Source: Cryptomeria japonica
Lineage: Eukaryota > Streptophyta > Pinopsida > Cupressales > Cupressaceae
Assembly (NCBI RefSeq): GCF_030272615.1
Contig: NC_081409.1
Span: forward strand, 22,818,260 to 22,882,259
Length of the DNA stretch: 64,000 nt
Reading direction: 5' to 3'
Shown: one piece after another, positions 1-11,999 of the stretch
Layout: the number at the start of each line of letters is the position of its first letter
How positions within the stretch are numbered: the first letter of the stretch is position 1
The notes under the pieces: model-generated
Told to the model about the DNA's origin: nothing
What the model saw: only the letters and a program-made list of their open reading frames with translations
The model's database searches: none
Made by a program: the position numbers and the translations under genes

Positions 1-292
1 GAGGAGAAAGGTTCGTCAAAGGCATGCAGACCTGTCAAAAGCAACTAGCAAGGAAGAATTAAGTTGACAGAAAATTTGATGTCCCAGTCTGAAAGAGGAT
101 CAATGTATTGTTGTAGTCTGTAGAGAAATGTCAATTTTGAAGGTGCTTAGGAGATCCTTGTGCTAGGTTTTGTTCACTACAAACAACAAATGACAAAACA
201 ATAAGGTTGTCAAAAGAATATAAAAAGAAGAATTGTTTAAAAGATTATTATTTTTAAGCTACAGATCTCGTTGAAGGGTTTCATTGAGAAGC

Positions 293-785
293 ATGGAGAC
301 AATAGTGAGTGATATGGAGAAGTTAAACGAGGCTAATTTTTCCCTATGGAAATCCCAAATGGAGGATATATTGATTTTGAAGGATCAATATTTTCCAATT
401 GAGGGAATGTCAAAGAAACCCATAACAATGTTTGATGAAGACTAAACAAAGCTGGAGAGAAAGGTGATTGCAACCATTCGTCAATATCTGGCTAAAATTG
501 TATATTTAAATACTATCAAAGAAAAGAAAACAACAAAATTATGGAAAAAGTTACATGATTTATATGATAAAAATATAGCTTCAAATGAGGTTTTCTTAAT
601 GAAGAAATTATACAACCTCAAGATGGAGGAGGGTGATTTAGTAGCAAAGCACTTAAAGGAGATCAACAAAATCACCAGCCAACTTGCCTCTATTAAAATT
701 GCTCTAGATGATGATATTAGAGCCATCCTACTAATATGCTCCTTGCCCGATAGTTGGGAGAACATGATTGTAGCCATAAGCACTT
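293..785 (+). pseudogene. Element Z gag, N-terminal part
   Basis: An ATG at 293 opens a frame reading METIVSDMEKLNEANFSLWK, the usual start of plant copia gag (the N-terminal region before the UBN2-type domain), where structural proteins package the element RNA. The frame continues through a UBN2-like stretch ending in LPDSWENMIVAIST. It has an in-frame TAA at 443-445. The frame is then cut by insertion of element A at the duplicated CACTT (781-785) and resumes at 37981 in the same phase. The retained reading frame on both sides supports this being one broken gene. Confidence 0.8.
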
Positions 786-1501
786 TGTTGGGAAAATAGG
801 TGCTATACATCTTGCATAATAATGTTTATAATTGTAATATTTATTTATTATGTGAGTTTCCCATGGACATATAATGTAATATTTATTTATTTGATGTTGC
901 ACATGGGCGTGTAACATGTAGAGATTCCTTGGGAATATTCTCGAGATCACTTGATGAGTTGTATTGTAACATTGGGATATATTATATTATATTTATTTAA
1001 TATTGGGGAAATAAATTTGATAAAGTACCCAATATTAGATGTGGGGTCAATGGGGTAGGTAGCCCATGGTATTTGCACATGGTTTTGGTGTAATATCATT
1101 TGGTGGTTTTGTGGGAGCTTGTGTCTATAAAAGCAACCACATGGGTAGTTGTTTGGGTAAGCCAAAGAGTTAGGTTAGCTAAGTTTAGCATTTGTGGAGG
1201 TTGGAAGCATGTTATGGGATGTGTGGTTACATGCTTGTTCACATGGAGTGCTTGTTGATGACTGGGTTTTGAAGGCTTTTATAGTTGTATTGTAATGTTG
1301 CATTGTTGAATAATACATGGTGATGGATGTTTTTGGAGGCTAGGTTTTTCCCTCATGAGGGTTTTCCTAGGGTATATCTTGTGTCATCTTTGATCGGTAT
1401 GTTGTCTATTTTTTGCATGTGGATTCTATGTGATTATTTTTTTGAAATCTAAATTGGGCTATGTAGAAATTGTCATAAAGTTGGTTGTGAGTTTCCTTAC
1501 A
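786..1501 (+). repeat. Element A 5' LTR
   Basis: This 716 bp copy starts TGTTGGGAAAATAGG and ends GTTTCCTTACA. It aligns along its whole length with 37265-37975 with scattered substitutions. A TATA-like CTATAAAAGC lies at 1125-1134. The 3' part carries GTTTTTCCCTCATGAGGG and a TATCTTGTGTCATCTTT block. Confidence 0.88.
1125..1134 (+). promoter_or_regulatory. TATA box of element A LTR
   Basis: CTATAAAAGC sits about 340 bp into the LTR. It is conserved in the 3' LTR copy at 37599-37608, consistent with the LTR promoter. Confidence 0.5.
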
Positions 1502-1503
1502 AG

Positions 1504-1515
1504 TGGTATTAGAGC
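1504..1515 (+). other. Primer-binding site of element A
   Basis: TGGTATTAGAGC starts two bases after the 5' LTR. It differs by one base from TGGTATCAGAGC, the standard plant site complementary to the 3' end of initiator tRNA-Met. It fixes the + orientation of element A. Confidence 0.75.
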
Positions 1516-3569
1516 TATGGTTTTATGGTGTTATAACCCTAGGTGTTGAATCCATGAATGCATGTAAGAATGAAAGACAAGGCAAGATATGAGGGTTTTG
1601 CAAGTTGTTTATTATAGATCTATGTCTTTTGGGTTTGCTGTTATGATGGGTTGTTGGCAGATTTGTGGTTAAAAAAATTGTTGCGCCAAAACGATTTCTT
1701 GCTTGTGATTTCATATGAGGGTTTTGGGGGTGAGATTTCACAAATGACCCCGTGGGACAAAAATAACCTCATAAATGGATTCAGGTTGGTTGGGAGACGA
1801 AAAAATATATATAATTTGGCCTATTTTACTGACAGTTAAAAAATTACAATTGTTTTTGGTTTGAAGCCCCAACAACTGTCAAATTTTATGTCACAGTCTG
1901 CAGAAAATTTTAAAAAAATATCTTGTCAAAATTTAAATTTGGATCTACAAAATAAAATTAAAAAATAAATTATACTATGGAGGCTTTTTTGAAATTTTTT
2001 TATGAAAAAATATTATATATGTGTGTGGGGGGGAGGCAAAGGGGGGGTGCAGGGTCACCAACCCCCCGTCCCTCGTACCACCCTAGAGGCATGATAGACC
2101 TTTCCATCATAGGTTTGTCGATTTGACAATCCCTGTCGTGGTAGGGGCTGTTGGGCCTCTCACCTCCACTAGGGGTGTCAGGCTGGTAAGGTCGGTACCC
2201 GAGCCCTGGTCGAGGGTGGTAGGAACCCCGCCTTTTTGTTAAAAACAAACATAAAAAAAATTGTTTGCCATTTTTTTTATATAATTTTTTTTAATTAAAA
2301 AACTTGGAAATTTAAAAATTGTTGCCAATGTATTTTAATATGCCATATATTATTTTTATATGCTAATTTTAATATGGTGGGTGGGCTAGGTCAATGGGTC
2401 CCAACCCGGGAATTAAAAAATGAAAATTTATTTTATTGGCATATTAGGAAAAATTGAAAAAATATTTTACTATGGCATATTGGTAGTTTTTTGGAGTCCA
2501 GTTGCTTGAATATAGCCTAATAGGTTGTTTTTCTTCTATGAAGCATATCTTGGTCATATGGTGTTAGATTTTTTACTTCTTAGTCATTGGAAAGGAAGTT
2601 CAGTGTACTTCATGATTATATGATTAGTTTTTCAAGATTTTGTTGTTTGGGTAGTGAAATGTTAGCTGGAAGTGGCAGATACCTTTATGGCTTTGAGAGG
2701 TCATAACTTGAACATACGAAGTCAGATTTTGGACTTTGAATAGTTGATGGAAAGATCTTGGAGAGAACTACACTTTGGTTTAGGTTTGGAGAAGATTTGA
2801 CATAATTTATTTGCTGATGTATTTATCTAAGTTGTTTATGGGTTCTTTGACTATGGTGACATTATGAGTTTGTGATATATTACACATTGGAGATTTGGAT
2901 TTGATGTCATTATACACTTGATGTTGTATCTTGATTACTCTCATGTTGACATGCTTATCAGTTGTGGTTTGAGTATGTATGTTGCATTGTTGGGTCTACA
3001 AGTTGTGCAGTGTTGTAGGCAATCTATACTTACATGATTGCATTTATGGCTTAGATATGGGTTGTCTATGCCTATAGACCTATCATTGTTGATGCATATT
3101 TAGATTGGTGGCTTGGTTTAGTCACATGGTTTGCTGATTTTGTTGTCTTGTTGAGGAGGAGAGATGTTACCAGGTATAGTTATAATGGAGGACCTATGGT
3201 GTTGACTATGTGATACTGATAAGTTGGACACATTGGGAGTTAGATGCTTGTTTCGTGGAGGTGATCATGATACCATGGTTTGTCCTTGTGTTTAGGGAAT
3301 TTGGTATGGCATGATTGGATCAGTGAGTGTTTTGATTTTTGATGTTTTTATTGGATTCCTTATTGGTTATGGTAGTGCATCTTCTTGGTTGAGGATCATG
3401 GTTACTTTGGTTTTTGGGACCTCATGATGTGCACCTTGAGTTCTTTGATTATTAGATGGCTTTGGTTGATTCTCATGTTAGAGGATGTTTTTATCATGAT
3501 GTCATGGATAGATTGGTTATACTTTCAGTGGAAGATTTTGATAGTGATGATGTGGCAGTGTAGGATTGG
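1516..3569 (+). other. Element A internal sequence, non-coding, T/G-rich
   Basis: I see no protein domain in this stretch. From about 2500 onward the + strand is strongly enriched in T and G and poor in C. The same texture returns at 13206-14521 and 36757-37264, which fits one split internal region. Positions 2020-2240 form a short GC-rich island, described separately. Short open frames here carry no recognisable motif and are probably chance. Confidence 0.6.
2020..2240. other. GC-rich island with inverted repeat
   Basis: About 220 bp of G/C-rich sequence with G7 and C6 runs lies between AT-rich flanks. TACCACCCT (2076-2084) and AGGGTGGTA (2213-2221) are an exact 9 bp inverted pair, so the segment could fold on itself. 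I do not recognise a family. Confidence 0.4.
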
Positions 3570-5284
3570 TGATGCAGAACATCCACACACTTAACCAATT
3601 AAGGGAGATATTTCTCCCAACTCACCTATCCAACTAGGTGATAACTCTTCACTCACTTACAAACCCCTCACAAGATCATTAGTTACTCACAAGGTTTCAA
3701 CACCCTAACAACTCGCCCATGCTTCTCAACACTCCTCCAACAAATGACACTCACTCAACTAGGGCAAAACAACATGATTAAAACCCAATCCAACTCTCCA
3801 ACACTCATACACCCCTTGTAGCAACTTGCTCAACACCAATCCTTCACTAAGACTCCAACCTCCACTCTCATCATGCAATGGATACTTACAAACACCTAAA
3901 CCCCTCTTAACAGAACCTACAAGGGTTTATCAACTTGTACAAACAATATTTCCTACCCCCCCCCCCCCCAACCACCCAACAACCACCATGAGATCACTGC
4001 CCTTTCACTCCCCTTTAGGACATTCTACAACATTTTTTAGGACAACCCACATTTTTAGAGAATACACCTTCCCAAGGAACCCCAAACGCTCTAAATGTTT
4101 ACAATGTATTTGTACCCTCCTCCACACATTAACTCATCCACACCAGCCCTTCCAACCTTGCAAAGTATTGTGTTCTTTGGCACTGTTAAACTGTCATAGT
4201 CAAGAATGTTGCTATGAGAACAATCAAGGGTTTATTGTTGTTTGTTATGTCTTATCAACTCACAAACCTCTAAACCACACCAAGGGTTCCTCTTTCATCC
4301 CTCTCTCCTCTCTCTAGGCCTCCCAAGGACCATTAAATGAACTCACACATTCCAAACTCATGAACATACTGTGTTCTCAGTCTAAGACACGGGAAAACAG
4401 TCATATCCTCCTCATTTGGCATATGAAAGATGATGCATGAGGCCCTGCAAGAAAATTCATATGAAAGAGAATAATATGATACAATTTTCAACCCATTTTG
4501 GGGGTTTCACAATGGATACAAATAAAGTTTTACATTTTACATGCTCACTGCTAGCCCTAGGTAGGGTTTTGGACAGTCTTTACAAAACTTACTATAACTT
4601 TTCAAAAATTCAATGAAAATAGATGAGACAAGAAGAAAATTAAACTAGATTGATGTCCACAAAAGATCCAATTGGTTCCCAAGGAAAATAAATATTTTGA
4701 TAGAGAAAAATGGTCAGGAACAAACTGCTACATTCAAAAAATGTAGAAACTCAATGCTTTTCTTGTTAATTTTTTTCTTCTTCATACAAAATATTGCATC
4801 CGACCCCTTTTAGTCACAGGAAGGACCTATTTTAACGCATCCAATTCCTCCCAACAGATATAACTACTTTTTGAACCAATATCACTAACAAACAGCTAAT
4901 TACCCTTACAAACACAAAAGTTGCTTTGACAATTTTTTGTCAACATTGACAAGTTTTGCCTAGAATAGGACATAAACCCAACCTAAGACCATTATGACTC
5001 AAAATTGATACAAATAACCCAAAATAGGTCCATATGACCTTTATACATCATAAAATACCATGTTAGACCCATTACTATGCATTTCTCATATAATGACAAC
5101 TTTGACAAATTTTGTCTACATGAGTCCTACTAAGACTCCACATACAAACTAATGGTTTTAATGACATTATTACATCACATATGATATTTAAATACCTTAT
5201 TTACCACTTTTACTCTTAAAAAAAATAAAGGTTTCATAACTTTCCTCATAGAGGCTTGATGGAAACTTAGGTGCTCCTACACCA
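3570..5284. mobile_element. Probable solo LTR, 1.7 kb, inside element A
   Basis: The composition switches at about 3570 from T/G-rich to C/A-rich and back at about 5284. The segment begins TGATGCAGAACATCC and ends GCTCCTACACCA (TG...CA). It is flanked by ATTGG (3565-3569) and TTTGG (5285-5289), a 5 bp duplication with one mismatch. No coding motif is present; open frames in it, such as 3826-4317, are low-complexity. Orientation is unknown. The boundaries are weaker than for the other insertions, and TGTAGGA/TCCTACA at 3559/5275 is an alternative end pair. Confidence 0.45.
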
Positions 5285-5337
5285 TTTGGTTCCTGATTGT
5301 TTGTTGGCAGTTTTGTATCTTTTTGGTTTGGAGTTCA

Positions 5338-6621
5338 TGATAGTCCTGATACTTAATATAAGTACAGATCCAATAGCCAACAAGATGAGAGGGGGGGGGT
5401 GAATCATACAAACTTAATCATCCATAAAAACATCAGATTCAACCTCAGTAACATATATAAGTCATATAATAAAAAACTGTCAAACATGCAAACTCAAAAG
5501 CATATGAACAATATAAACCTCATAACACCAGATTTAACATGGAAACCCAAATAGGGAAAAACCACTATGGGATTTTGGACCCATTAAGAAATATAATCTT
5601 CTAGAGTATGCTCGGTTAAAAGCAAATCTTGTTAAAGATTACAAACACATTGCTAGATGTGACCCGGTTAAGGGATTTCCCTCAGATCTGTTAGGATCTT
5701 CACTTTGTTAGAAGTGACCTTGTCAAAGGATTTCAAACACTCAATCAAAATGTCACCTTGTTAGAGGATTTACATATAAGACTGTTAATTCCACTCGGAT
5801 AAGAGATTTCCTGTCACTTTCACAAAATAACAGTAATACAATCTATCTACAACTTCACATCTGAAATGCTAAAGCAGATTCCTATTTGTTCAATACAATC
5901 TAGACATAGAACTAATCTTGTCTATCTATTGGGCATCAATACTCTGTTATTCTAATAGGTCTTCAAGCTTCTGTGCTCGGTAATCACTATGTAGCATCCC
6001 TGTGCATACACTTGCCCACATACATTGTTTATCAACAATTCCTTATTTATAAACAATCTTCTAACCGCGTAATCTCCTTGATCACATTTCCCATGATCAA
6101 TCATAGCCTTCAGATCTTCAATCTTGTCCAAGTTCATTGTATCTTTCGATCTGAAAACATTTTACCCCACCTTGGAACTTGTGTTAGGGTAATGCGGTTC
6201 AATCTGAGCTGTAGATCTTCTTGCTGACTTTCCATTGCCTTATATTCATTTAACAAACTTCTTTTACGGCTTGCAAATCATTGATCCGCTCTAGCTCATC
6301 AGCATCTTTCATTAAATATCACATGTAAACATTTAATGCATTCTATTATAGCTTGGTTACAACTCGGTGAATACTAAACTTCACTTGGTAGATATTTTGT
6401 ATTCATTAACCGACTGCGATAACCTTAGGGTTTACCGACTAGGTTCCTTAGGGTTTACCGACTAGGGTCCTTAGGGTTTACCGACTAGGTTCTTTGCTTG
6501 ATAATATAGTATAGTATTAACCTTTACATTTTACAACATATGTATGATGTTAAAACAATCTAAAACATCAATATCTCATCATTCTCTGACTCGGTAGAGT
6601 TGCCCATTGAATAACTTATCC
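5338..6621 (-). repeat. Element B 3' LTR, truncated
   Basis: On the minus strand this LTR ends with the same AGTATCAGGACTATCA-type terminus as the other copy, seen here as TGATAGTCCTGATAC at 5338. It lacks the first roughly 190 bp present in the right-hand copy, because at about 6620 the sequence jumps into RNase H coding sequence. Three 23 bp tandem units lie at 6423-6491. Confidence 0.85.
6423..6491. repeat. 23 bp tandem repeat in LTR, 3 copies
   Basis: The unit CCTTAGGGTTTACCGACTAGG plus two bases occurs three times head to tail. The same unit occurs twice at 11385-11430 in the partner LTR. In the related element D its complement occurs once at 27616-27638 and twice at 33544-33589. It contains the plant-telomere-like string TTAGGGTTTA. 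Confidence 0.9.
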
Positions 6622-7722
6622 AGTTGTGCTTTTTTTATCATCAATGTTGCATGCCCAATCAGCATCAGTATAAACTTTTAGATCAAAATCATTTCCTTTT
6701 TGATATACTAAGCCATAATCTTCAGTGCCTTTCAAGTATCTGAAAATTCTTTTGATTGCTATCATGTGTATTTCCTTAGGATCTGCAGAGAATCTTGCAA
6801 CAATACCTACTGCATGTGCTATATCTGGCCTGCTGTGAACAACACATTGTAGTTTTCCAATCATGGATCGATAGAGTGTCTCATCAATAGATGCAGATTC
6901 ATTATTCTTTGATAGTTTGCAGTTGGTAGTCATAGGAGTACTTACTGGCTTTGAATCCTCCATTCCAAATTTCTTCAAGATTTCCTTTATGTATTTGGAT
7001 TGAGTAATGAAAATCTCATTTTTCATTTGCAGTATCTGTAAGCCTATAAAATACTTTACCTCACCGATTAATGACATCTCAAATTCTTTTCTCATTTCAT
7101 TTCCAAAGTTCTTGCATAAAGAGTCATTTCCACAAAATATAATATCATCAACAAATATGGCTGAGATTAGTATTCCATTTTCATCATTCTTCATGTACAT
7201 GTTGTTGTTCTCACTTATCCTTATAAAACCAATCTTAATCAAATAAGAGTGCAATCTTTCATACCATGCTCTAGGTGCTTGTTTCAGACCATATAAAGCT
7301 TTGTTCAATTTACATACCTGATATTTATTATTGTCATCAACATATCCTTCAAGTTGTTCAATGAAAACTACTTCTAATATTCCATTCAAAAATGCAGATT
7401 TGACATCCATTTGATAAACCTTGAAGTTCTTGAAAGCAGCATATGCCAACAATGTTCTAACTCCTTAAAGTCTAGCAACAGGTGCAAAAGTCTCACCATA
7501 ATCAATTTCTTCTTCTTGGGCATAACCTTTGCAAACCAATCTTGCTTTGTTCCGAATGACCTCACCTTTCTCATTTAGCTTGTTTTTGAAGATCCACTTT
7601 GTACCGATTACATTTTTGTCCTTCGGTCTTGGGACCAGTGTCCATGTGTCATTCTTCTTGATTTGATCAATCTCTTTAGTCATAGCATTTATCCAATCTT
7701 CACTGTTAAGTGCCTCTTTCAC
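6616..7722 (-). pseudogene. Element B reverse transcriptase and truncated RNase H
   Basis: On the minus strand from 7722 this encodes the copia RT: DTWTLVPRPKD, the core GTKWIFKNKLNEKGEV, then QMDVKSAFLNG, LYGLKQAPRAWYERLHSYL and the catalytic FVDD in IFVDDIIFCGND. GRPDIAHAVG-like and YLKGT motifs and the RNase H start YTDADWA follow. A stop at 7465-7467 replaces the Glu found in element D. RNase H ends abruptly at about 6621, where the 3' LTR sequence begins, so the rest of that domain is lost. RT copies the element RNA into DNA; this copy cannot complete the cycle. Confidence 0.88.
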
Positions 7723-7758
7723 TATTCTCAGTTCAAATTCAGATATTAAACATGTGTT

Positions 7759-9321
7759 CTATCTCAGTTTGTTCCTTGTCATCACTGGATCATCCTTATC
7801 TCCTATAATTTGACTTGGTGTATGGTGTCTTCTGACATACTTGGCTAATATAGGCTCGGTAGGCTCTGTATGATCTTCTTCATCACTCAGTAACTGGATA
7901 TTTTCTTCATTTTCTTCAACAGTTATCTTGGTAGGACTTCTCGGTTGCACATAGACAAATTCATCATAGTCTTCTGGTTCTTTGGAATTCCTTTCATCAG
8001 TTCTTTCTGCAAATTCATCAATTTTCACATTTGCACTTTCTACTATTTTGTTAGATGATTTGATCAGACATTTAAATGCTTTGCTTCTAGAAGAATATCC
8101 TAGAAATGTTCCTTCTTCACTTTTCTGATCAAACTTGCCATTTCTATCATCTTTATGAACATAGCATTTACTTCCAAAGATCTTAAAATAACTTACATTA
8201 GGTTTCTTGCCATACCAGATTTCATAAGGTGTCTTCAAAGTACCTTTCTTCAATTGAACTCGGTCCAAGGTGTAAACAACTGTGCTTATTGCTTCTCTCC
8301 AAAATGTTTGTGGAACCTTCTTCTCAATCATCAGTGTTCTAGCAAAATCCACAATAGATCTATTTCTTCTTTCAGCTATTCCATTCTGCTATGGAGTTCT
8401 CGGTGCAGAGACTTGTCTTTTAATACCATGATCATTGCAAAATAGGTTGAACTCATTAGATGTGAACTCTCCTCCTCTATCTGATCTAAGACATTTCAGT
8501 TGTCTTCCTGTTTCATTTTCAACTCTAGCCTTGTACCACTTAAACATTTGAAAAGCTTCTGATTTTTCTTTTAAAAACATTACTAACATCATCCTTGAAT
8601 AGTCATCCACAAATAATATGAAATACTTATCACCATAATAACTTTGAACTTTCATAGGACCACAAAGATCAGTGTGCACAAGATCTAAAATTCCCTTATA
8701 AGTGTAGGAATTACTAGTAAAGCTAGATCTTGTCATCTTACCCATCTGGCATCCTCGACAAATAGCATTCTCAAGTTTTTCAAGACTCGGTAGACCTCTT
8801 ACTCAGTGCTTCTTTCTTATCTTGATCAGATTATCAAAATTAACATGACAAAACCTTTTATGCCATAACCAGGTATTATCAATCTTTGCATGCAAACACT
8901 TATTGTGAGTTGAGTTAAGGTGAAATGTATTACCTTTTGTTTGTGTCCCGGTAGCAGCTAACTTTCCATTCTTGTCATGAACTTTGACAGTTCCTTTCTG
9001 AAATTCTATTCGGTAACCTGTGTTGTTTAGCTGTGCTACACTCAACAAATTATATTTCAAACCTTCAACCCAATAAACATCATTTCATATTGCTTTATCA
9101 AGAAGTGTTATGGATCCTTTACCTCTTACCAGACATGGTGCATCATTACCAAATCTAACATGGCCTCCATCATAATCTTCTAACATAACAAATTTGTGTT
9201 TATCTCCTGTCATATGATGTGAACATCCACTATCTATAATCCAAGAATCATTAGTGTTTATGTGAGATATTAGGGCTTTTTCTCCATACCTTTCTTCATC
9301 TGATCCATCCTTGATAGCCAC
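7759..9321 (-). pseudogene. Element B protease and integrase
   Basis: Minus-strand reading gives the aspartic protease motif IDSGCSHHMTGDK near 9220, then the GAG-pre-integrase segment with the HX4H-type WHKRFCHVNFDNL and CRGCQMGK zinc ligands. The integrase core follows with catalytic Asp in LVHTDLCGP, Asp in RSDRGGEF and Glu in NGIAERRNR, then the copia-specific linker to RT. Stops interrupt it near 9092, 8805, 8390 and 7758. Several look like single C-to-T changes of Gln or similar codons. The catalytic triad itself is intact, unlike in element D. Confidence 0.87.
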
Positions 9322-9450
9322 ATAAATGACTTCCTCTGTATCAGTCTCATCTGATTTATCATCTTCAGATTCCTCATCAGCAATTAAGCATGTCTTTCTT
9401 CTTCTAAAGTCTCGGTGTCCTCTGTAATGATTATCTTTCTATCTATCATC

Positions 9451-10377
9451 TCAGTAATCTCTCTTTTCAGTGAAATCTTTGTCAGGACAGTTAGAAGCCA
9501 TATGTCTAATCTTATCACAATTGAAACATTTCAAAGGTAGTTTTCCTTTATACTTACCTTTGCCTCTCGGTAACCTTTTGGCCAATAGTGCTTCAAACTC
9601 TTCTTTCTTTCTAATTTCTTCATACAGTTTGTGTACCTCCTCCATGTTCTTCTGAAATCTTTCACTTGCTCCACTATGATCTCCTTCAGAGTACTTATAC
9701 TTTCTTTCATTGTAATCATTAGATTCATTCAGATGAAAAGAACTAAATGCAGATTCAACTTTATTTACCGATGACCCACTATTATCAAAATTACTTAACT
9801 CAAATGCATGTAGCTTATCAGTAGTAGCATCCAAGGAAACTGGCTTATTAGGTACAGACCTCAATTCATTGATTGCAGAGACTCGGATTGCATAGGCAGG
9901 TAAAAGGGTTCTTAACAACTTACTTGTCACATCCTTTTCTTCAATAGTTCCTCCTACTCCTTTGATTTGATTTACAATCTCCTTTAGTCTTGTACTGTAC
10001 TAGATTATGTTCTCACCTTCATTCATCCTCATAGATTCAAGTTGTCCTCTTAGACTATCAACTTTTTCTCTTTGAACATGTTCATCTCCTCCATATAAAG
10101 ATATGAGCTTAGTCCACATTGCCTTTGCATCATTGCAGCCTTCTAGATCATTAAACTCAGAATCGGTCAATGCAGATGTTATTTCAATCATTGCTTGAAT
10201 ATGTTCTTGCTTCGCCTTTATCTCTTCCATAGTCAATGGATAGGTGCTCGGTGCAACAAAATCATTCTCCAGATAGTATATAGCATATTCTCCAACTCCT
10301 GATAGATGTAGCTTCATTCTTTTCTGCCATGTAGAGAAACTTGACTTATTCAGCTTAGCTGCATCCCTCTTATACAT
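9451..10377 (-). pseudogene. Element B gag with zinc knuckle
   Basis: The frame starts at an ATG at 10377 (MYKRDAAKLNKSSFSTWQKR), about 50 bp inside the primer-binding site. It runs through a copia gag domain with KAMWTKLISLYGGDEHV and LLRTLLPAYAIRV, and ends in a CCHC knuckle CFNCDKIRHMASNC near 9500 followed by a basic tail. One stop lies at about 10000. The family knuckle normally has Gly before the His; here it is Arg. Confidence 0.87.
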
Positions 10378-10427
10378 CTTTGGATCTTTAACTCAAGTAC
10401 CTTTAAACTTTCCTTTCAGAATCCAAA

Positions 10428-10439
10428 GCTCTGATACCA
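10428..10439 (-). other. Primer-binding site of element B
   Basis: On the minus strand this reads TGGTATCAGAGC, a perfect match to the initiator tRNA-Met site, two bases inside the 5' LTR end. Confidence 0.88.
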
Positions 10440-10441
10440 AT

Positions 10442-11772
10442 TGATAGTTCTGATACTTAATATAAGTACATATCCAATAGCCAACAAGATGAGAGGGGGG
10501 GGGTGAATCATACAAACTTAATCATCCATAAAAATATCAAATTCAACCTCGGTAACATAAATCAGTCATATAATAAAAAACTGTAAAACATGCAAACTCA
10601 AAAGCATATGAACAATATAAACCTCATAACACCAGATTTAACATGGAAACCCAAATAGGGAAAAACCATTGTGGGATTTTGGACCCACTAAGAAATATAC
10701 TCTTCTAGAGTATGCTTGGTTAAAAGAAAATCCTGTTAAAGATTACAAACACATTGCTGGATGTGACCCGGTTAAGGGATTCCCCTCAGATCTATTAGGA
10801 TCTTCACTTTGTTAGAAGTGACCTTGTCAAAGGATTTCAAACACTCAATCAAAATGTCACCTTGTTAGAGGATTTACATATAAGACTATTAAGTCCACTT
10901 GGTTAAGAGATTTCCTGTCACTTTCACAAACTAATAGTAATACAATCTATCTGCAACTTCACATCTGAAATGCTAAAACAGATTCCTATTTGTTCAATAC
11001 AATCTAGACACATAACTAATCTTGTCTATCTCTTGGGCATCAATACTCTATTATTCTAACAGGTCTTCAAGCTTCTGTGCTCGGTAATCACTATGTAGCA
11101 TCCATGTGCATACACTTGCCCACATACATTGTTTATCAATAGTTCCTTATTTATAAACAATCTTCTAATCGCTTAATCTCCTTGATCACATTTCCCATGA
11201 TCAATCATAGCCATCAGATCTTCAATCTTGTCTAGGTTCATTGTATCGTTCGATCTAAAAATGTTTTACCCCACCTTGGAACTTGCATAATCATTTAATC
11301 CATTCTGTTATAGCTTGGTTACAACTCGGTGAATACTAAACTTCACTCGGTAGACATTCTGTCTTCATTAACCGACTGCGATAACCTTAGGGTTTACCGA
11401 CTAGGTTCCTTAGGGTTTACTGACTAAGTTCTTTGCTTGATAACATAGTATAGTATTAACCTTTACATTTTACAACATATGTATGATGTTAAAACAATCT
11501 AAAACATCAAGATCTCATCATTGTCTGACTCGGTAGAGTTGCCCATTGAATAACTTATCCCCTTATTCATCATATTCTTTCCTGTGTCTTTACCGACTTC
11601 TTTATAATCTTCCTATCATATTTCTTAAGATATGGCAACATCATACTGAATTAGAAAATCAATTTCTTGACATCAATGACAAAATAATAATATCAAGATA
11701 GTAAAACATCTTTAATCAATTATGTCCATAATCATCAACAACCTTCTCAATATCCTTGTAATATTGCCAACA
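10442..11772 (-). repeat. Element B 5' LTR
   Basis: This is the complete LTR of 1331 bp. On the minus strand it begins TGTTGGCA and ends ACTATCA. A minus-strand TATAAATA is at 11148-11155 and a poly-G tract (GAGAGGGGGGGGG) at about 10493. Two copies of the 23 bp unit lie at 11385-11430. Its start lacks about 36 bp that are present at the start of the element D LTRs. Confidence 0.9.
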
Positions 11773-11999
11773 GTTCATGGTCTACTTTATGTTTTGACAT
11801 TTCAGTTGTATGTGTGTAGACCTGGATGATCTGCATTTAGGAGATGGTTATCATGATGCTATGGAGAGCTTAGTATCATAGTTGAGTGGGACCTTGTAGC
11901 AGTGATGTGTAATCACCATTGGATGGTGGATGATCTTCTTATTGTGCAGACGTTAGGAGGATGCCTTAGATCCTATTACTGTAGAAGGGTCTTTCACAT

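Larger units (their letters stand above)
5338..11772 (-). mobile_element. Element B: Ty1/copia (Sirevirus-like) retrotransposon, minus strand
   Basis: It is bounded by the perfect duplication GTTCA (5333-5337 and 11773-11777). On the minus strand the order is 5' LTR (11772-10442), primer-binding site (10439-10428), gag, protease, integrase, RT, RNase H and 3' LTR (5338-6621). The protein is close to that of element D, so the two are one family. Coding is almost whole apart from several single-base stops. A deletion fused the RNase H domain directly to the middle of the 3' LTR, removing the polypurine tract. It sits in element A. Confidence 0.92.

Noticed and set aside
3826-4317. 163-codon open frame rich in Pro, Thr and Ser
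   Set aside because: C/A-rich composition of a probable solo LTR explains it, and it includes a C10 run.
6423-6491. Interstitial telomere
   Set aside because: The unit is 23 bp with only one telomere-like core, confined to one LTR family.
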